NCBI GenBank assembly: GCA_026931905.1
Contig: JAIXLB010000036.1
Span: 1 to 48,522 of the forward strand
Length of the DNA: 48,522 bases
Origin: Chitinophagales bacterium
GTDB taxonomy: Bacteria > Bacteroidota > Bacteroidia > Chitinophagales > Chitinophagaceae
Direction: 5' to 3'
Below are positions 43,680 to 48,522 of this stretch, piece by piece. Position 1 is the stretch's first letter. The number at the start of each line of letters is the position of its first letter. A program made the position numbers and the translations under genes. A model generated the notes under the pieces. It searched no databases. It saw nothing but the letters and a program-made list of their open reading frames with translations, and was not told where the DNA came from.

Positions 43680-44918
43680 ATGATTTTATACAATAGCCAT
43701 ACGCTACACAATGGTTTAAAAATTTTAGTACACGAAGACAATAGCACCCCTATGGCTGTTGTAAATATTATGTACAATGTAGGTGCAAGAGATGAAAGCC
43801 CTGAAAAAACAGGCTTTGCACACTTATTTGAACATTTAATGTTTGGAGGAAGTATAAATATTTCTGACTATGATGAACCATTGCAACGTGCAGGTGGTGA
43901 GAATAATGCTTATACAACAAATGATATTACAAACTACTATTGTGTTTTACCAGCACAAAATATTGAAACTGCTTTTTGGTTAGAAAGTGATAGAATGTTA
44001 AGCCTAGCATTTAGCAAAAAAAGTTTAGAAGTACAACGAAAAGTAGTTTGCGAAGAATTTAAAGAACATTATATTAACAAGCCTTATGGAGATGTTTGGC
44101 ATAAAATGAGAAAACTTGCTTATGATGTACACCCTTATCAATGGATGACAATAGGCAAAGAATTAAGCCATGTAGAAAATGCTACCATGAAAGATGTAAA
44201 AGATTTTTTCTTTAAATTTTATCGTCCTAATAATGCAATTATGGTAGTTGCAGGAAATGTAAATAGTAACCATATTTTTCAATTAGTAGAGAAATGGTTT
44301 GGCAGTATTCCTGCAGGAGAAAAGTACGAAAGAAATTTACCCAAAGAGCCTAAACAAAAAAATGCAAAGTTCTTAGAAGTTAAGGCTGACGTGCCTTTAG
44401 ATGCTTTAATAAAAACTTGGCATATAGAAGAACGATTAAGCAAAGGCTATTATACAGCAGATTTAATTACTGAAATTTTAGGTGGTGGTGCTTCCTCAAG
44501 ATTATATCAAAGCCTTGTAAAAGAAAAACAACTTTTTTCAAATATTAACTGCTATCATTTTGGAACAATAGAGCCAGGCTTATTAACCATTGAAGGAAAA
44601 TTAATTAAAGGCGTTACTATGCAAGAAGCTGAAAATGCTATTGAAGAAGAATTAGTGCAATTAAAATCAAATAAAGTAGCAGAAACAGAATTACAAAAAA
44701 CAATTAATAGAACCGAAAGCATGATAGCTTTTGAAGATGTAAGTGTAGCAAGCAGAGCCAATAGTTTAGCATTGTATGAATTGTTAGGTGATGTAGAATT
44801 AATTAATACAGAGTTTTCAAAATTTCAGGAAGTTACTGTAAACGATATTCAAAACTATGCACAAAAAATATTTGAAACGAATAACAGCAGTACAATACAC
44901 TATTACAGTAACAATTAA
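43680..44918 (+). CDS. M16 family zinc peptidase, catalytic subunit
   Basis: The 412-residue protein has the inverted zinc motif HLFEH (His48, Glu51, His52) in TGFAHLFEHLMFGG, as in mitochondrial processing peptidase beta and insulinase. The second half (GGGASSRLYQSLVKEKQL) has the usual M16 C-terminal fold. It probably pairs with the next gene's product, which lacks the zinc site, to form an M16B heterodimer degrading or processing peptides. No signal peptide is evident, so the site of action (cytoplasm or periplasm) is uncertain. The gap to its partner gene is 32 bp. Confidence 0.92.
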   Translation: MILYNSHTLHNGLKILVHEDNSTPMAVVNIMYNVGARDESPEKTGFAHLFEHLMFGGSINISDYDEPLQRAGGENNAYTTNDITNYYCVLPAQNIETAFWLESDRMLSLAFSKKSLEVQRKVVCEEFKEHYINKPYGDVWHKMRKLAYDVHPYQWMTIGKELSHVENATMKDVKDFFFKFYRPNNAIMVVAGNVNSNHIFQLVEKWFGSIPAGEKYERNLPKEPKQKNAKFLEVKADVPLDALIKTWHIEERLSKGYYTADLITEILGGGASSRLYQSLVKEKQLFSNINCYHFGTIEPGLLTIEGKLIKGVTMQEAENAIEEELVQLKSNKVAETELQKTINRTESMIAFEDVSVASRANSLALYELLGDVELINTEFSKFQEVTVNDIQNYAQKIFETNNSSTIHYYSNN

Positions 44919-44950
44919 TTTTCTTTTTAAAAATATAGTTTTAAAGTTTT

Positions 44951-46255
44951 ATGGCTAATAAAAAAATAAATAACCCATCTTTTAGAAAACAAGCTCCAGA
45001 TATAATTGATACAGCAGAATTAACCTTACAACTTCAACCCTATAATAAATACCAATTAGACAATGGTATTGATGTGTATGCAATAGATGGAGGTGCTCAA
45101 GAAGTGTTAATGATAGAATTTGTTTTTTTTGCAGGCAACTGGTACGAAGAAAAAAATATTGTTGCAGCCACAACTAATTTTTTACTAAAAAATGGAACAA
45201 AAAATAAAAATGCTTTTGCCATAAATGAACATTTTGAATTTTATGGTGCCTACTTAAATCAAGGATCTTTCAACGAAACTTCTACTGTAACGCTACATAC
45301 ATTAAGCAAAAATTTACCTGAGCTTTTACCTGTAATGGCAGAGCTTTTTACAGAAAGTATTTTTCCAGAAGAGGAATTAGAAATTTATAAAAAGAACAAC
45401 ATTCAACAATTAGAAATAAAACTTAGAAAATGTGATTTTGTTGCAAACAGATTAATTGATGAATGTATTTATGGCATTCATCACCCTTATGGAAAATATA
45501 CTTCTACTGTTGATTTTAATGCTTTACAAAGAGACGAACTTGTGCATTTTTACAATGAATTTTATACACAAGGAAAGTGTATGATTTTTGTGGCAGGAAA
45601 ATTACCAACCAATACCATAGAATTACTCAATAAAAACTTTGGGCATTTGCCTTTTAATAAAAACAAAATACTTACAAAAGAATACAACAGTGTAAGAGCA
45701 TCTCAAAAAAAACAATTAATTATTAACGATGAAAATGGTGTGCAAGCAGCAATAAGAATGGCTCGTCCTTTTCCCAACAGGCACCATCCTGATTTTTCTA
45801 AAGTAATGGTATTAAACAATATTTTAGGAGGATATTTTGGTAGCAGATTAATGAGTAACATTAGAGAAGACAAGGGCTACACTTATGGTATATATTCTTT
45901 CATTCAAAATCATATACATGAAACAGAATGGTTGATAAGTACTGAAGCAGGTAGAGATGTTTGCGAAGCAACTATTGAAGAAACTTATAAAGAAATGCAA
46001 CGTTTATGCAACGAACCAGTAAGTGAAGAAGAATTGCATTTGGTAAGAAATTATATGATGGGTTCATTATTAGGAAATGTAAATGGAACATTTAATATTA
46101 TATCAAGGTGGAAAAGTTATATACTAAACAATGTAGATGAAAATTATTTTTACAACTCAATTAATACCATAAAAACAATTAATGCTGAAGAAATTCAAAG
46201 CCTTGCAAAAAAATATTTAAAGCCAGATGATTTTTATGAAATAACAGTAGTGTAA
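44951..46255 (+). CDS. M16 family peptidase-like protein, non-catalytic partner
   Basis: The 434-residue protein has the M16 fold, but the zinc motif is absent: the equivalent region reads TNFLLKNGTKNKNAFAINEH. The C-terminal R/Y substrate-binding motif is present (GSRLMSNIREDKGYTYGIYS, about residues 298-317). That combination, inactive HxxEH with an intact R/Y pair next to an active HxxEH gene, is the arrangement of M16B heterodimers. It should bind substrate and complete the chamber of the upstream enzyme. Confidence 0.9.
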   Translation: MANKKINNPSFRKQAPDIIDTAELTLQLQPYNKYQLDNGIDVYAIDGGAQEVLMIEFVFFAGNWYEEKNIVAATTNFLLKNGTKNKNAFAINEHFEFYGAYLNQGSFNETSTVTLHTLSKNLPELLPVMAELFTESIFPEEELEIYKKNNIQQLEIKLRKCDFVANRLIDECIYGIHHPYGKYTSTVDFNALQRDELVHFYNEFYTQGKCMIFVAGKLPTNTIELLNKNFGHLPFNKNKILTKEYNSVRASQKKQLIINDENGVQAAIRMARPFPNRHHPDFSKVMVLNNILGGYFGSRLMSNIREDKGYTYGIYSFIQNHIHETEWLISTEAGRDVCEATIEETYKEMQRLCNEPVSEEELHLVRNYMMGSLLGNVNGTFNIISRWKSYILNNVDENYFYNSINTIKTINAEEIQSLAKKYLKPDDFYEITVV

Positions 46256-46290
46256 ATAAGCATTTTTTTATACCAATTAAAAACACAGTT

Positions 46291-46653
46291 ATGCAAAATT
46301 TTATAACCAAAACGCTTGTAACAGCAGTAGCAGTAATAGTTGCATCGTTTTTACTAAGTGGCGTACATGTAGATAGTAGCATAACTGCCATTTTAGTCGC
46401 AGTTGTTTTAGGTTTATTAAATACATTTGTAAAACCCATTTTAGTAATTTTAACAATACCTATCACCGTTTTTACTTTAGGTTTATTTTTACTTGTAATA
46501 AATATTTTAATGGTAAAATGGGCAGCAACTTTAGTACCTGGTTTTACAGTAGAAAATTGGTGGGCTGCATTATGGTTTAGTATCATTGTTTCTATTTTTT
46601 CTGCATTTGTACAAAGCCTAACTGCAACAAAAAAAAATGATGATGAATCATAA
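46291..46653 (+). CDS. Holin superfamily IV-like membrane protein (PF04020 type)
   Basis: The 120-residue protein has four predicted membrane helices (about 6-24, 28-47, 51-76, 89-111). The central VVLGLLNTFVKPILVILTIPITVFTLGLF-like core (quoted in part; LLNTFVKPIL at 41-50) is diagnostic of the family often labelled phage holin or mycobacterial 4-TMS holin. Chromosomal members are common in Bacteroidota and there is no phage context here, so it should be read as a membrane protein of unknown function. It follows the M16 pair by 35 bp. Confidence 0.85.
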   Translation: MQNFITKTLVTAVAVIVASFLLSGVHVDSSITAILVAVVLGLLNTFVKPILVILTIPITVFTLGLFLLVINILMVKWAATLVPGFTVENWWAALWFSIIVSIFSAFVQSLTATKKNDDES

Positions 46654-46712
46654 TTTAAGTAGGATATAATAAAGATTATTTAGCTATTCAGAAAAATTTT
46701 AAATTGCCATTT

Positions 46713-48509
46713 ATGGAAAAGTTTATTGTTTCAGCAAGAAAATACAGACCACAGGATTTTAATTCTGTAGTGGGGCAATCGCATATTACAACAACTTTAA
46801 AAAATGCAATAACCAATAATCAATTAGCTCATGCTTTTTTATTTTGTGGTCCAAGAGGTGTAGGAAAAACAACCTGTGCAAGAATATTAGCCAAAACAAT
46901 TAATTGCGAAAATTTACAACCAGATGGCGAAGCCTGTAACGAATGTAATAGCTGTAAAAGTTTTAATGCAGGTGCATCTTTAAACATTCATGAATTAGAT
47001 GCAGCAAGCAACAACAGTGTAGATGATATAAGAACATTGGTAGAGCAAGTTAGATTTACGCCACAAGCAGGAAAATATAAAGTGTATATTATAGATGAGG
47101 TTCACATGTTATCTTCAGCAGCTTTTAATGCTTTTTTAAAAACATTAGAAGAGCCTCCCTCCTATGCAATATTTATTTTAGCCACTACCGAAAAGCATAA
47201 AATTTTACCAACCATTATTAGCCGTTGTCAAATTTTTGATTTTAAAAGAATAACCAGCAACGATACTATTGAGCATTTACAAGAAATTGTAACCAAAGAA
47301 AATATTGACGCAGACAAAGCCTCTCTGCAAGTTATTGCACAAAAGAGTGAAGGTTGTATGAGAGATGCACTAAGCATCTTAGATAAAATAGTAAGTTTTA
47401 CAAATGGAAAAGTTACTTATAGCAATACTTTAGAGCATTTGAATATTTTAGATGATGATTACTATTTTAAAATTTTAGAAAGCCTGCAACAACAAAACCT
47501 TGCCAATGCTATGCTTTTGTATGATGAAATAAATAGAAAAGGTTTTGAAGGCGATTTAGTATTAAATGGATTTGCAGAATTTATTAGAAATATTTTGGTG
47601 TGTAAAAATGAAACTGCCATAAAACTTTTAGATGTTGTAGAAGGCTTACATGAAAAATATAAATCTGTTGCACAACAAACCAATCTTTCTTATTTAATTA
47701 GTGCATTAAATATTTTGAATGAAGCAGAAATTAGCTTTAAAATGGCTCGCAATAAAAGACTACATGTAGAGCTAACTCTAATTAAACTTAATTTTTTACA
47801 ACAAGCTATTGAGCTATCTACCAATGAAGAAAATGTAAGTGTAAAAAAAAAACTGAGCACTAACCATACAGCTTTAAAGTTTAAACCAATACAATCATTA
47901 CAAGCAAAATCTAAGAAAACAAATGACCAACCCAATGAAGCAAAAATGTTTGTTGAAGAGCCGCTAACAAAACTTGAAAAAAATATTGAAACAAAAAATA
48001 CAGTTCAAATAAATACTACAGTTCAGCCTACATCAAGCATTGCAAAAGATAAAAACCTTATAGACCTTTTACGAGAAAAAGCAGGTAGCAAGTATAGTGT
48101 TATTGAAGTACAAGAAGCAGAACCTTTAAAAGAAGAAAAATTAAAAGAATGTTGGAATAAATATATTGATCAATTACAACAACATGGCGAAAAATTTTCG
48201 ACCATAAAAACATTTGAAGAAGCAGTATTAAAAATAGTAGATGATTTAACCTTTTCTGTAACCGTACATGCTTTAACACAACAAAAATTTATTGAACAAG
48301 AAAAAACTTTGTTGATAGATTTAATACAAACTTCGTTTAAAAACAGAGCTATAAAATTTGATATCATTATAGACGAAAGCAATCCAGAACAAAAAGAAAT
48401 TTCTTTAAGTGAAAAATTAAATAGCAAACAAATTTTCAATTTAATTGCTGAAAAATATCCTTTGGTTAATGAACTAAAAGAAAGGCTAAAATTAGATATA
48501 GACTACTAA
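46713..48509 (+). CDS. dnaX: DNA polymerase III gamma/tau subunit
   Basis: The 598-residue clamp-loader ATPase has Walker A GPRGVGKT (46-53), four zinc cysteines (65, 75, 78, 81), Walker B IIDEVHML (about 127-134) and the SRC motif near residue 160. Domain III ends near residue 365; beyond is a lysine-rich linker and a tau-specific C-terminal part. A ten-A run at codons 377-380 could produce a shorter gamma form by slippage (see findings). An in-frame TTG at 46704 adds three residues; I prefer the ATG giving MEKFIVSARKYRP, which matches other DnaX N-termini. The gene ends 13 bp before the window edge. Confidence 0.95.
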   Translation: MEKFIVSARKYRPQDFNSVVGQSHITTTLKNAITNNQLAHAFLFCGPRGVGKTTCARILAKTINCENLQPDGEACNECNSCKSFNAGASLNIHELDAASNNSVDDIRTLVEQVRFTPQAGKYKVYIIDEVHMLSSAAFNAFLKTLEEPPSYAIFILATTEKHKILPTIISRCQIFDFKRITSNDTIEHLQEIVTKENIDADKASLQVIAQKSEGCMRDALSILDKIVSFTNGKVTYSNTLEHLNILDDDYYFKILESLQQQNLANAMLLYDEINRKGFEGDLVLNGFAEFIRNILVCKNETAIKLLDVVEGLHEKYKSVAQQTNLSYLISALNILNEAEISFKMARNKRLHVELTLIKLNFLQQAIELSTNEENVSVKKKLSTNHTALKFKPIQSLQAKSKKTNDQPNEAKMFVEEPLTKLEKNIETKNTVQINTTVQPTSSIAKDKNLIDLLREKAGSKYSVIEVQEAEPLKEEKLKECWNKYIDQLQQHGEKFSTIKTFEEAVLKIVDDLTFSVTVHALTQQKFIEQEKTLLIDLIQTSFKNRAIKFDIIIDESNPEQKEISLSEKLNSKQIFNLIAEKYPLVNELKERLKLDIDY

Positions 48510-48522
48510 AAGAAAGGTTTTA

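Noticed and set aside
46291..46653. Holin annotation as a sign of prophage
   Set aside because: No phage structural, integrase or lysis genes are nearby; this family is common as a chromosomal membrane protein.

Overview
The window is chromosomal DNA from a low-GC member of the Bacteroidota, most likely a Chitinophagales/Chitinophagaceae-type organism (phylum firm, family inferred). The evidence is a type IX secretion (T9SS) cargo protein of 1910 residues with a C-terminal sorting domain, a PorT-like T9SS gene directly after ubiE/menG, a DUF4270 lipoprotein next to a short glycogen-synthase-like gene, and many promoters of the Bacteroidota form TAnnTTTG with a TTTG/TTG about 20 nt upstream. 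There are about 41 protein genes. I found no rRNA, tRNA, CRISPR array, insertion sequence or prophage.

Layout. 1-6000: NUDIX hydrolase, small membrane protein, YfhO-type membrane protein, two glycosyltransferases (GT2, GT4) and an exported histidine phosphatase. 6019-11751: one giant glycine-rich, calcium-repeat T9SS surface protein. 12070-20447: housekeeping genes (ribosomal protein S1, ISC-type ferredoxin, TlpA-like oxidoreductase, orphan ABC ATPase, signal peptidase I, cytidine deaminase, response regulator, SMR exporter) plus a lysine-rich repeat protein. 20505-26309, minus strand: metK, DUF4270 lipoprotein, glycogen-synthase-like protein, groEL, groES. 26709-30022: a four-gene heme-copper oxidoreductase operon (CuA subunit II, catalytic subunit I, SCO/SenC, CtaG-like membrane protein). 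30065-34977: SMUG2-like glycosylase, ADP-forming acyl-CoA synthetase, DUF488, DUF2249 and hemerythrin genes. 35116-41502: relA/spoT, rbfA, LolC/E-like permease, adk, ubiE, porT and an overlooked 50-residue gene. 42003-48509: dnaB, an M16 peptidase pair, a holin-IV-type membrane protein and dnaX.

The most interesting system is the oxidoreductase operon. Its catalytic subunit keeps all heme and CuB histidines, but Asn243 stands where oxygen reductases of the A and B types carry the cross-linked tyrosine. The gene order matches the norS-norY-senC-orf1 cluster of ammonia oxidisers (the sNOR type of nitric oxide reductase). A triple-DUF2249 protein and a hemerythrin, families often found near NO-handling genes, lie 4 kb away. 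I infer an NO reductase that automatic annotation would call a cytochrome oxidase. Other points worth checking are a ten-A run in dnaX, where slippage by one base either way gives an immediate gamma-like stop; a helically phased array of TGTGAA elements in the 500-bp region before dnaB; and an extended promoter motif TAnnTTTGCAnCC shared by several genes.
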